This document shows positions 13,412 through 19,688 of a DNA stretch of 28,623 nt, piece by piece. Numbering within the stretch: position 1 is the stretch's first letter; every line of letters begins with the position of its first letter. This DNA comes from a virus. Where the stretch lies: positions 1-28,623 of the IMG/VR virus record IMGVR_UViG_3300042860_001262. One strand, given 5' to 3'. The position numbers were made by a program, and so were the translations under genes. The notes below the pieces were generated by a model. The model searched no databases, was not told the DNA's origin, and was given only the letters and a program-made list of their open reading frames with translations.

Positions 13412-14143
13412 TTAAACCTCCGCAAATTGTTTTGCTGATTTTCCGTGGACGACAATGGCGATCGATGCTGCGCTTGGTTTTAAAGCGCCGTCACATGCTC
13501 CGCATGTGATGCATTGTTTTTTGTCGCCTCCCTCGGGGCTTGCTGGGCAAATTGCTTCGTTTTGAAGCTTGAGCGCCGATCCGATCGGAATAACGCGAAA
13601 GGTCCGCCAACCCATTGCGCGAGCGATGTCGCGATCGCTGATGCTATCGGCGCTTGCCATGCACAATTCGCGATGAGCTTGGGCGAATGGTTCGCGCCAT
13701 TGGTGGGTGTATCCCGTCCAATCGCTGGCAAGCTCAAGCAAATCGAGCCAATTTTCGGCCGGGATCATGGCGGGGTCGCCATAGGCGCCAAGCCTAATTT
13801 TTCGACCCTTGAGCCAAAGCGCTGCAAACTTTACGTTATGTGAAAAATCAGGGTATGAGCCACGCTCGAAAGCTTTAAAAACTGCGTTAACGCTTTTGGA
13901 GTAATCAACGTAGCATGTGCGCTTTTGGCTTTCATTGCCACGATGCACACAATCGCCACAAATGCTTTTATCATTGCCAGTATTAACGGCGGTTATAGGA
14001 TTAACGTCCGATCTGATGATATAAGTTTGGACCATGTTCCCGGTTTTGACATTGCTAGACTCAAAAACCGCGATCCCGACAATGGGCGCTTGATCGATTG
14101 GCGAGAATCCGCGATAAAAAACAAATCCGTTTGGCTTGCGCAT
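13412..14143 (-). CDS. Cys-rich conserved phage protein, function unknown
   Basis: This 243-aa protein starts at ATG 14143, with GGAG eight bases upstream on the minus strand; an in-frame start at 14236 lacks such a site. The N-terminus MRKPNGFVFYRGFSPIDQAP leads to a segment resembling a beta domain, then CGDCVHRG ... RTCYVD (two close Cys clusters, about residues 62-79), a helical centre with WLDLLELASDWTGYTHQWR, and a second Cys cluster near the C-terminus (CPASPEGG, CITCGACDGA) before SIAIVVHG. The Cys pairs probably bind zinc or an Fe-S cluster. I recognise the general pattern from other phage and plasmid proteins but know no function. It is the only sizeable gene on the minus strand. 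Confidence 0.78.
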   Translation of the reverse strand: MRKPNGFVFYRGFSPIDQAPIVGIAVFESSNVKTGNMVQTYIIRSDVNPITAVNTGNDKSICGDCVHRGNESQKRTCYVDYSKSVNAVFKAFERGSYPDFSHNVKFAALWLKGRKIRLGAYGDPAMIPAENWLDLLELASDWTGYTHQWREPFAQAHRELCMASADSISDRDIARAMGWRTFRVIPIGSALKLQNEAICPASPEGGDKKQCITCGACDGALKPSAASIAIVVHGKSAKQFAEV

Positions 14144-14249
14144 GATATTTACTCCGTTTTGATTGATTGCGACAAGCAAAACAATAGCATGGGCTTGCAT
14201 TGATCGATTGACCGTTAGTCGGAAAATTTCAACCATTGAAGGGTTTTAT
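14144..14249. promoter_or_regulatory. Divergent intergenic region between the Cys-rich gene and terS
   Basis: These 106 bases separate two divergent genes and must hold promoters in both directions, unless transcription of terS comes from far upstream. I find no clear -35/-10 pair on either strand. The region contains TCGATTGACCGT (14204-14215), whose exact inverted copy is found beyond terS at 14742-14753. Confidence 0.4.
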
Positions 14250-14666
14250 ATGGCGGGGCAACCACAAAAGCGCGCAGCGCTTGCGGTTATTGAGAAAGTA
14301 GGCGAGGAGGAGATTCTTGAGCGAATAAGCGCTGGCGAAAGCGTGCGAGCCATTGCTGAGAGCATTGGAGTAAAGCAAGGGCATTTGAATAGGTGGCTCC
14401 TCGCTCCGGAGCGCAGCGCTCAGTACGCACGCGCACGCGAGGAGCGCGCCTCGGCGCTGGCAGAGGAGGCGCTGACGATCGCCGACGAGGCGAAGGACGA
14501 TCCTAGACTGCGCGTTGATACGCGCAAATGGTTTGCTGCGCGCCTTGATCCGCGATCATGGGCGGAGAATCGCGCGCCAGTCGTGGCGATCAACATAGAC
14601 TCGCAAGCATGGACGGCGATTAAGCAAGCTGAATCGCTGACAATTGATGCAGTGCAGCATGATTGA
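14250..14666 (+). CDS. terS: Terminase small subunit
   Basis: This 138-aa protein starts at ATG 14250 behind GAAGGG; the longer frame starting at 14163 has no ribosome site. The N-terminal half is a helix-turn-helix (EEEILERISAGESVRAIAESIGVKQGHLNRWLL, about 20-55), the middle is a charged helix (RAREERASALAEEALTIADEA), and KDDPRLRVDTRKWFAARLDPRSWAEN matches the oligomerisation region of Sf6-like small terminases (RVDTRKW...LxPxxY/W). It recognises the packaging start and loads DNA onto the large terminase. Unusually, a recombinase gene and 366 non-coding bases separate it from terL. A general DNA-binding regulator is the less likely alternative. Confidence 0.82.
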   Translation: MAGQPQKRAALAVIEKVGEEEILERISAGESVRAIAESIGVKQGHLNRWLLAPERSAQYARAREERASALAEEALTIADEAKDDPRLRVDTRKWFAARLDPRSWAENRAPVVAINIDSQAWTAIKQAESLTIDAVQHD

Positions 14667-14691
14667 ACGCGTATTAATCGCTTTACCAAGC

Positions 14692-14705
14692 GCGACAATT
14701 GTCGC
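14692..14705. promoter_or_regulatory. 14-bp perfect palindrome
   Basis: GCGACAATTGTCGC is self-complementary over all 14 bases and lies 26 bases after the terS stop. Related GACAAT sequences occur on both sides (near 14638 and 14722). A dimeric regulator or recombinase could bind here. Confidence 0.45.
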
Positions 14706-14752
14706 CCAAAGGCGCAAAAGCTGACAATCTAGCGGGTTTCGACGGTCAATCG

Positions 14753-14815
14753 AGAATCATTCGCGCCCTCGATTGACTTGAAATTAAGAATCATTCGCAT
14801 TTGATAATCGTTTTG
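14753..14815 (-). repeat. AGAATCATTCGC repeats, related to the 17-bp iterons
   Basis: AGAATCATTCGC is present at 14753-14764 and 14787-14798, 34 (two times 17) bases apart, with a degraded copy ATAATCGTTTTG at 14804, 17 bases further. Its reverse complement GCGAATGATTCT matches 11 of 12 bases of the unit at 12981 and 10 of 12 of those at 12964 and 12998. This looks like the same binding element as in the 12947-13014 array, in opposite orientation. Confidence 0.5.
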
Positions 14816-14833
14816 ACCCCCCTGGCGCGATTT

Positions 14834-14929
14834 GGGCGGGGCGGCTTTGCCGCGGTGCTCCACACGCGCCAACTTATGCTTCGCATACCTGGCCGCGCTA
14901 ATCGCATACCTGGCCGCGCCAACCCGCCC
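14834..14929 (+). ncRNA. Candidate structured element with 21-bp tandem duplication
   Basis: GGGCGGG (14834-14840) can pair with CCCGCCC (14923-14929), enclosing hairpins GCGGC-TTT-GCCGC (14841-14853) and TATGC-TTC-GCATA (around 14876-14888). A 21-base unit starting TCGCATACCTGGCCGCGC is present twice in a row (14881-14901 and 14902-14922, one difference). This could be a structured RNA, or DNA-level structure in a packaging or recombination site. Only fold potential is seen. Confidence 0.3.
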
Positions 14930-14993
14930 CCACCCACCTTTCATCGCTCCGACGAACGGCCCTCCAAAAAAATTTCACAAGTGAGCAAAACAC

Positions 14994-15016
14994 TGTTACG
15001 CTTGCAACAAGTAACA
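14994..15016. promoter_or_regulatory. Inverted repeat just upstream of the recombinase gene
   Basis: TGTTA-CG-CTTG-CAA-CAAG-TAACA forms nine base pairs of inverted repeat with a 2-base interruption on one side. It ends 16 bases before the recombinase ATG, next to its GGGGAA ribosome site. It could be an operator for self-regulation or half of a recombination site. Confidence 0.4.
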
Positions 15017-15032
15017 AACACAGGGGAACGAG

Positions 15033-15713
15033 ATGGCGATTTATGGTTATGCAAGGGTCAGCACGCAAGAGCAAGTGGATAACACGTCACTGGCCGAGCA
15101 GATCAGAAAGGTTCAGGGATTGGCGTTGATTCGTGGCGAGGATGTGGCTGAAGTGTTTACGGATGAGGGTGTGAGCGGGTCCGTGCAACTTGCCAAGCGT
15201 GATGCGGGTTCGCGTTTAGTGGCGGTTTTGCAGCCAGGCGATGTGGTGGTGATGACGCAATTGGATCGTGCGTTTCGTGACACGGTTGACGCGTTAACCA
15301 TGGCCGAGGCTTGGAAGGCGCAGGGTGTGAAGATGATTGTGTTGGCGTTAGGCACTGACCCGGTGAACAATGGGTCGAGTTGGTCTGAGTTTTTCTTTAC
15401 GCTTATGGCGGCAGTGGCTAGGCTTGAGCGGCGCAGGATTGCCGAGCGTATGGCTGACGGGAGAAAGAGTAAGGCGCAGGCTGGTGGTTGGATTGGCGGT
15501 CATGTACCGTTTGGTTATCGTAAGGATGGTGATGGGAAGTCCGCCAAGCTTGTGCAGGATGAATCGACCTATCCGATTTTGATGTTTATGGTGGGCAAGG
15601 CTAAGGAGCGCAAGAGCTATCGCAAGATTGCTGAGATGGTGAATGGTCAGTTTGGTATGGCGGTGACGCATACGTTGGTGCATCGCGCGGTGGCAAGTTA
15701 TGAACACGCCTAA
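15033..15713 (+). CDS. Serine recombinase (resolvase/invertase family)
   Basis: A 226-aa protein from ATG 15033 (GGGGAA upstream). The catalytic domain has YGYARVST with the nucleophile Ser10, EVFTDEGVSGSVQLAKR, VVMTQLDRAFRD (the conserved LDRxxRD motif) and EFFFTLMAAVARLERRRIAERMADGR (long E helix). After it comes GGHVPFGYRKD, the start of the segment seen in larger serine recombinases, then a short domain with ERKSYRKIAEMVNGQFGMAVTHTLVHRAV, a helix-turn-helix for DNA binding. It is longer than simple resolvases (about 185) but far shorter than integrase-type enzymes (over 450). It could invert, resolve or integrate DNA. Its position between terS and terL is unusual. The start of terL overlaps its end by 14 bases. 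Confidence 0.9.
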   Translation: MAIYGYARVSTQEQVDNTSLAEQIRKVQGLALIRGEDVAEVFTDEGVSGSVQLAKRDAGSRLVAVLQPGDVVVMTQLDRAFRDTVDALTMAEAWKAQGVKMIVLALGTDPVNNGSSWSEFFFTLMAAVARLERRRIAERMADGRKSKAQAGGWIGGHVPFGYRKDGDGKSAKLVQDESTYPILMFMVGKAKERKSYRKIAEMVNGQFGMAVTHTLVHRAVASYEHA

Positions 15714-17118
15714 TAACGAAATCTTTAAGCGTTATCTTGAGTTGGTTCGCCGTTACCGGCCCAACGCGCCGTTGTTTGTGCGCGAGGTGCTAGGGGTTGA
15801 TCCTGACCCTTGGCAGATTGAGTTCTTGGAGGCTATATCCCGCGGTGAGCGCAAGATTAGCGTGCGCTCCGGCCACGGTGTGGGTAAGTCCACGGTGGCT
15901 TCTTGGGCGATGATTTGGTACATGCTTACGCGCGGTCCCGCCAAGATTGTGGTGACGGCGCCGACCTCAAGCCAGTTGTACGACGCATTGTTTGCCGAGC
16001 TAAAGCGTTGGGTGAAAGAGTTGCCAAATGCTTGGGGTGATCGATTGGAGGTAAAGACTGATCGCATCGAGATGCGTGCGGCGCCTCAAGAGTCGTTCAT
16101 CTCCGCCCGTACATCGCGTGCCGAGCAACCTGAAGCGTTGCAGGGTGTGCATTCGGACCATGTGATGCTTGTGGCGGATGAAGCTTCAGGCATTCCTGAG
16201 TCCGTGTTTGAGGCGGCGGCGGGGTCCATGTCAGGGCATAACGCTGTGACGATTTTGTTGGGGAACCCAACGAAGTCCAGCGGTTTTTTCTTTGATACGC
16301 ATAACCGGTTGAAGGATGAGTGGTGGACACGCCGCGTGTCCTGCTATGACTCCAAGCGTGTGAGCGATGCCTACATCAAGGATATGGCGTCAAGGTATGG
16401 CGAAGAGTCCAATGCTTTTCGTGTTCGCGTGTTGGGTGAGTTTCCCCGCACCGATGACGATACCTTGATTGGCGTTGAACTGGTTGATAGCGCGTTTCAC
16501 CGTGATGTTGAAACGACGGATACGCAAACGGTGTGGGGGTTGGATGTGGCGCGATTTGGTACGGATGCCACAGCGTTGGCAAAGCGCAAGGGTAATGCGG
16601 TGACCGAAATACGCAAGTGGCGTGGGTTGGATTTGATGCAGACCACGGGCGCGGTGGTCGCTGAATACGAGGCCATGAAGCCCGAAGACAGGCCCGTTGA
16701 AATCCTTGTTGATTCGATTGGCTTGGGGGCCGGAGTTGTGGACCGATTGCGCGAATTGAATCTGCCTGCGCGTGGGATTAACGTGGCTGAGTCTCCCGCC
16801 ATGGGAACAATTTATGTGAACTTGCGTGCCGAGCTATGGGGCAAGATGAAAGCCTGGCTGGAAAAGCGCGATTGCAAGATTCCTAAAGATGAGTCGCTTT
16901 TGGCGGAGTTAGTTTCGCCGCGCTATTCGTTTAATAGCAACGGGAAGATGAAGCTGGAGAGCAAAGACGAGATGCGAAAGCGCGGGATTGGATCGCCTGA
17001 CATGGCTGACGCTTTGGCGTTGACCTTTGCCAGCGATGCAGGAACAGCGTTGTACGGTAAGGCTTACAACTCGCAGTGGGGTAAGCCGATTAAAAGAAAC
17101 TTGAGAGCAGTTGTTTAA
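15700..17118 (+). CDS. terL: Terminase large subunit (ATPase and nuclease)
   Basis: This 472-aa protein starts at ATG 15700, 14 bases inside the end of the recombinase gene. The ATPase domain has an N-terminal WQIEFLEAISRGERKISVR adenine/Q-like segment, Walker A SGHGVGKST (57-65) and Walker B VMLVADEASG (Asp-Glu). The C-terminal RNase H-like nuclease has WGLDVARFGTDATAL, EILVDSIGLGAGVVDRL and SPDMADALALTF, each with the metal-binding Asp. Length and order match terminase large subunits that pump DNA through the portal and cut it. It pairs with terS upstream and the portal downstream. Confidence 0.95.
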   Translation: MNTPNNEIFKRYLELVRRYRPNAPLFVREVLGVDPDPWQIEFLEAISRGERKISVRSGHGVGKSTVASWAMIWYMLTRGPAKIVVTAPTSSQLYDALFAELKRWVKELPNAWGDRLEVKTDRIEMRAAPQESFISARTSRAEQPEALQGVHSDHVMLVADEASGIPESVFEAAAGSMSGHNAVTILLGNPTKSSGFFFDTHNRLKDEWWTRRVSCYDSKRVSDAYIKDMASRYGEESNAFRVRVLGEFPRTDDDTLIGVELVDSAFHRDVETTDTQTVWGLDVARFGTDATALAKRKGNAVTEIRKWRGLDLMQTTGAVVAEYEAMKPEDRPVEILVDSIGLGAGVVDRLRELNLPARGINVAESPAMGTIYVNLRAELWGKMKAWLEKRDCKIPKDESLLAELVSPRYSFNSNGKMKLESKDEMRKRGIGSPDMADALALTFASDAGTALYGKAYNSQWGKPIKRNLRAVV

Positions 17119-17131
17119 CAAAGGGGCAGCA

Positions 17132-17449
17132 ATGGCAAAGCGAAAAATGCTTAGATCAGAAAGCAAGAAGATGATTTTTGATTACTTAAAGGGATTGAAG
17201 AACCCTGTGAATGCTTGGCATTTGGCGGCAAAGTTTGATATGACCACCAAAAGGATTGACCAACTCATGACCGAGTTGGCGGGAGATGATCTTATTGTTA
17301 AATCCAAGGGCATAAAAAACGTTGAAATACCTTGGAAAAAAGTGATGGTGAACTACTTCGAGGTTAAGGAGCAGTACAAGACTTTTAAGCCGCGTAAGCC
17401 TAAAGCACCAATGCTGTGGCATAACCCATTTGGAATAAAGGCTGCGTGA
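17132..17449 (+). CDS. Small winged-helix-like protein
   Basis: This 105-aa protein is read from ATG 17132, preceded by AAAGGGG; the frame extends to 17111 but that start has no site. It is basic. KKMIFDYLKGLKNPVNAWHLAAKFDMTTKRIDQLMTELAGDDLIV reads like a helix-turn-helix with a wing (VKSKGIKNVEIPW), as in small DNA-binding regulators, and the C-terminus is Lys/Pro-rich (KTFKPRKPKAPMLW). It might control late genes or assist packaging; no family is recognised. The next gene overlaps its stop by one base. Confidence 0.65.
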   Translation: MAKRKMLRSESKKMIFDYLKGLKNPVNAWHLAAKFDMTTKRIDQLMTELAGDDLIVKSKGIKNVEIPWKKVMVNYFEVKEQYKTFKPRKPKAPMLWHNPFGIKAA

Positions 17450-17664
17450 TGGATAGGGAAGACATTATCCGCATGGCGCGTGAGGCTGGATGGATCAGTG
17501 AATACGATTCGCCAACAGGTTTTTGTGCTGAAGCCGCATTTAAGTTCGCCGCCCTTGTTGCCTCTTCCGAGCGTGAGGCTTGTGCGAAGGTTGTCGAAGA
17601 TTACTGCGGCGCATGGAATGACGAAGGTTATGCGCTTGCCGCCGCCATACGAGCAAGATCATGA
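17449..17664 (+). CDS. Conserved small phage protein (DREDIIRMAREAG type)
   Basis: A 71-aa protein from ATG 17449 (TGATG overlap; a GTG at 17446 is less likely). MDREDIIRMAREAGW, then FKFAALVASSEREACAKVVEDY and a C-terminal AAAIRARS follow a pattern that I know from many phages of Burkholderiales and other proteobacteria, always in runs of small genes. All helical and acidic; the two cysteines are not a clear metal site. The function is not established. Confidence 0.8.
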   Translation: MDREDIIRMAREAGWISEYDSPTGFCAEAAFKFAALVASSEREACAKVVEDYCGAWNDEGYALAAAIRARS

Positions 17665-17846
17665 AAGACTACCTCGCGGGCCAGGCCACCTGGCGCACGC
17701 CCGAAGATGACCCGCCGCCATTGGGCGTGAAGATGCTATTGCTTAATCCTGCCGGTGTATGCGTCATTGGCACCTGGTCCGAATGGGCGCTAGCCTGGGC
17801 GCCACTGCCCAAGCTTCCCGATCACATCAAGGAGGTACTGAAGTGA
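17661..17846 (+). CDS. Small DUF551-like protein
   Basis: This 61-aa protein is coupled by ATGA at 17661. ATWRTPEDDPPPLGVKMLLL, GVCVIGTWSEWALAWAPLPKLPDH follows the pattern of DUF551-type phage proteins (tryptophan, D-P-P, G-x-x-V-L, then W-x-P-L-P-x-x-P near the end). These are common small phage accessory proteins without known role. No membrane segment or catalytic motif is visible. Confidence 0.7.
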   Translation: MKDYLAGQATWRTPEDDPPPLGVKMLLLNPAGVCVIGTWSEWALAWAPLPKLPDHIKEVLK

Positions 17847-18037
17847 AAGACTTAACGATTGGCGATGTGATGGGTATCGCCAGAAACACAGGGTTTGATC
17901 AGCACGCAGAGAATCTTTTTATCTTTGCGGCGCAGATCGAGTTTGTTGCAGGCGAAGCACGCTTAAACCATTGCATTGAGTTGCTGGAGAAAAACGGCTA
18001 TGAAGATGCGGCGGAACTATTGAAAGGACAGGGATGA
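17843..18037 (+). CDS. Small hypothetical protein (GTG start)
   Basis: A 64-aa protein started at GTG 17843, which overlaps the previous stop as GTGA and has a very strong AAGGAGG (17829-17835 region) eight bases upstream. An in-frame ATG at 17759 would lie inside the previous gene with no site. MKDLTIGDVMGIARNTGF, FAAQIEFVAGEARLNHCIELLEKNGYEDAAELLKGQG: helical and acidic, of the same style as the DREDIIRMAREAG-type gene nearby (xDxxxIARxxGF). Function unknown. Confidence 0.75.
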   Translation: MKDLTIGDVMGIARNTGFDQHAENLFIFAAQIEFVAGEARLNHCIELLEKNGYEDAAELLKGQG

Positions 18038-18216
18038 ACCTGAACGATATGGCGAGAAAAGCCTGGGTCAATGGATTGCTTGAGAACTTCCCACGAGGCG
18101 AGTACGAGAAATTACAGTGGGAAGTGCTTGAAGAGATGGTGATGGAACTTGAGCGCCGCACGCGTGAACTTGTACAACTTGCCGAGCTTGAGCGTAAGCG
18201 TTGGGGGAAATCATGA
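18034..18216 (+). CDS. Small helical hypothetical protein
   Basis: This 60-aa protein is coupled by ATGA at 18034. MNLNDMARKAWVNGLLENFP is followed by one long charged helix (GEYEKLQWEVLEEMVMELERRTRELVQLAELERKRWGKS) with heptad-like Leu/Val/Met positions, so a coiled coil is likely. No family is recognised. It overlaps the following glycosyltransferase start by four bases. Confidence 0.65.
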   Translation: MNLNDMARKAWVNGLLENFPRGEYEKLQWEVLEEMVMELERRTRELVQLAELERKRWGKS

Positions 18217-19151
18217 GGCCTGTAACCATTCTTGTTCCAGCCTTTAAGTCCAAGCACCTGTACACCACGCTTGCCAGCATTGAAGCGCAGACTTATTCGA
18301 AAATTCAAGTGATCATTGGCAACCATTGCCCGGATGATGAAGAGCATCACATGATCAATGACATAGCGCAATGGTATGACTTTGAAGTCATAGACACGCA
18401 CTTAATTTGTCCTGGTGATCAAGTGGCGCATTACGCGTACCTTTGGGAGCAAGCCCAATCGGACCTTGTGCGGTTTGTGTATGACGATGATGTGATTTAT
18501 CCATCATCAACGTCCTATCTGGTTGATTTGGCGGACCATCACCGCGATGCAACCATGTTTTGGCACCAGCGCCATTGGATCAACGACGAAGGGCGATTCC
18601 TTCGTGCGCCAGGCTTGATCAGTCAGGATGAACTTATTAAGTCATCACGCGAAAACGTGCTGCGATTGATGGCAATGCACAAGAACTTTATTGGCGAGCC
18701 TTCGTTTGTGATGATGGATCGTTCCAAGTGCGCATTCACCATGACCTATTCGCCCCTTGGCGAGTTGGCACCAAGGCATTATTTGGGTGACGTGACCTGG
18801 TATTTGGAAGCCACGCGCCACGGGCCAGCGGTAGGCGGTGGGGCGCACCTGGGGGCGTTTCGTTTGCACGCGAACCAAGACTCCAATAAAGACAACCCGC
18901 GACACACACTAGGGATTGTCGATTGGGAAATGTTCATGCGCTATGAATACTTTGGCGGCAACATCAACCGCGTAACCGCAGAGGATTGGGGGCGTACGAT
19001 TTTGCAAACCTATTGGGCCGAGATGGATCGCAGACCGCCATTGCGTTTATTTCACTCGCGCCTGTCAGCAGATATGGCGTTCAACAAACTCGCCAGCATG
19101 AGCGGTTTTCTGGAGGATTACCACGCTTTGCGCATGAATCTTGCGCATTGA
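18213..19151 (+). CDS. Glycosyltransferase family 2, copy 3
   Basis: A 312-aa protein from ATG 18213 (ATGA overlap, GGGGGAA upstream; the TTG at 18201 in frame is not needed). RPVTILVPAFKSKHLYTTLASIEAQTYSKIQVIIGNHCPDD is the classic GT2 N-terminus, and RFVYDDDVIYPSS has Asp91-Asp93 as the DxD site. The C-terminal part carries RHYLGDVTWYLEATRHGP and FRLHANQDS, resembling the acceptor ED/H segments of soluble GT2 enzymes. Without membrane helices it should work in the cytoplasm. It sits among small genes between terminase and portal, away from copies 1 and 2. Confidence 0.88.
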   Translation: MRPVTILVPAFKSKHLYTTLASIEAQTYSKIQVIIGNHCPDDEEHHMINDIAQWYDFEVIDTHLICPGDQVAHYAYLWEQAQSDLVRFVYDDDVIYPSSTSYLVDLADHHRDATMFWHQRHWINDEGRFLRAPGLISQDELIKSSRENVLRLMAMHKNFIGEPSFVMMDRSKCAFTMTYSPLGELAPRHYLGDVTWYLEATRHGPAVGGGAHLGAFRLHANQDSNKDNPRHTLGIVDWEMFMRYEYFGGNINRVTAEDWGRTILQTYWAEMDRRPPLRLFHSRLSADMAFNKLASMSGFLEDYHALRMNLAH

Positions 19152-19187
19152 TGCGCTAATGTGCTAGTGTCTGCCCCCAAATGGGGG
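19143..19187 (+). promoter_or_regulatory. Palindrome and GC hairpin before the small basic gene
   Basis: GCGCAT-TG-ATGCGC (19143-19156) is an inverted repeat across the glycosyltransferase stop. TTGCGC (19141-19146) and an extended -10-like TGC-TAGTGT (to 19170) stand 18 bases apart, a weak promoter candidate. CCCCC-AAAT-GGGGG (19174-19187) then forms a tight hairpin 8 bases before the next ATG, with no T run, so it is not a terminator. It might tune initiation of the 19195 gene. Confidence 0.3.
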
Positions 19188-19194
19188 TAGTGCC

Positions 19195-19359
19195 ATGAAA
19201 GCCAGGCCAGTGTGGGATAAAGCGCGTCCAAAGTCATTGGGCAAGAGCGAACCGTTGTCCAAGAAGGAAAAAGCCAGCGCCAAAGCCATGGCGAAATCCG
19301 CTGGAAGGCCATACCCAAACCTTGTTGACAATATGCGTGCTGCAAGGTCTAAGAAATGA
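19195..19359 (+). CDS. Small basic phage protein (54 aa)
   Basis: ATG 19195 opens a 54-codon frame ending at TGA 19357-19359. MKARPVWDKARPKSLGKSEP, many Lys/Ser/Ala residues, then KSAGRPYPNLVDNMRAARSKK: a very basic peptide. The GRPYPNLVDN(M) ending is typical of a conserved small protein found near terminase/portal genes in many phages. It may bind nucleic acid or act in head assembly; the role is not known. It is missed by length cut-offs. No good Shine-Dalgarno is visible; a GC hairpin precedes it. Confidence 0.75.
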   Translation: MKARPVWDKARPKSLGKSEPLSKKEKASAKAMAKSAGRPYPNLVDNMRAARSKK

Positions 19360-19688
19360 GCAAGCAAGTACGCGATTCAGCCGGTCATTTGTGGCCTGAA
19401 GTTATTGGTCGCTTTGGCACAACGACGATGCTTACAACGTCAGACTCAAGCCAGCAATCGCACGCCGCCGCAACCGGCGTAACACTTATGCGTGTTTCCA
19501 ATGGCTCCGATGATGGCAGGCACTTGCATTTCAAAGCAGGCGCAAACCCAACTGCAACGGTTGATGATCCTATTATTCCTGCTTATCAAACTGAGTATGT
19601 GGCGGTCAATCCCGGCGACAAAGTTGCCATTATTTCGGGTCATAGCCACACTTTTCACGTCACCATCACGGACATACTGCCATCATGA
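19356..19688 (+). CDS. Hypothetical beta-rich phage protein
   Basis: This 110-aa protein is coupled by ATGA at 19356. After MSKQVRDSAGHLWPEVIGRFG it is rich in Thr/Ser/Val with alternating hydrophobics (GVTLMRVSNGSDDGRHLHFKAGANPTATV, TEYVAVNPGDKVAIISGHSHTFHVTITDI), so a small beta sandwich is likely. Position between packaging and portal genes and the fold suggest a minor structural or decoration protein. No family is recognised, and there is no membrane or catalytic motif. Confidence 0.65.
   Translation: MSKQVRDSAGHLWPEVIGRFGTTTMLTTSDSSQQSHAAATGVTLMRVSNGSDDGRHLHFKAGANPTATVDDPIIPAYQTEYVAVNPGDKVAIISGHSHTFHVTITDILPS

Larger units (their letters stand above)
14204..14777. repeat. 12-bp inverted repeats flanking terS
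   Basis: TCGATTGACCGT at 14204-14215 and its exact reverse complement ACGGTCAATCGA at 14742-14753 flank the small terminase gene. A third partial copy TCGATTGAC (14769-14777) forms a separate perfect 10-bp inverted repeat with the second (GTCAATCGAG 14745-14754 with CTCGATTGAC 14768-14777). They could be binding sites for a packaging or regulatory protein, or ends of a transferred segment. Confidence 0.4.
14667..15032. other. 366-bp non-coding region between terS and the recombinase gene
   Basis: No credible gene is seen. In order it holds a 14-bp perfect palindrome (14692-14705), an inverted repeat (14745-14777), AGAATCATTCGC at 14753 and 14787 with a weaker copy at 14804, a GC-rich potentially structured part with a 21-bp tandem duplication (14834-14929), and an interrupted inverted repeat just before the recombinase ribosome site (14994-15016). 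Being next to terS, it is a candidate packaging (pac/cos) or recombination site; no direct evidence distinguishes these. Confidence 0.55.

Noticed and set aside
13629-13638. GCGATCGC octamer (cyanobacterial HIP1-like)
   Set aside because: Just one exact copy in the window, inside a gene, so no enrichment.
14801-15082. 93-codon + strand frame across the second non-coding region
   Set aside because: It runs through a tandem repeat and hairpins, has no ribosome site, and enters the recombinase gene in another frame.
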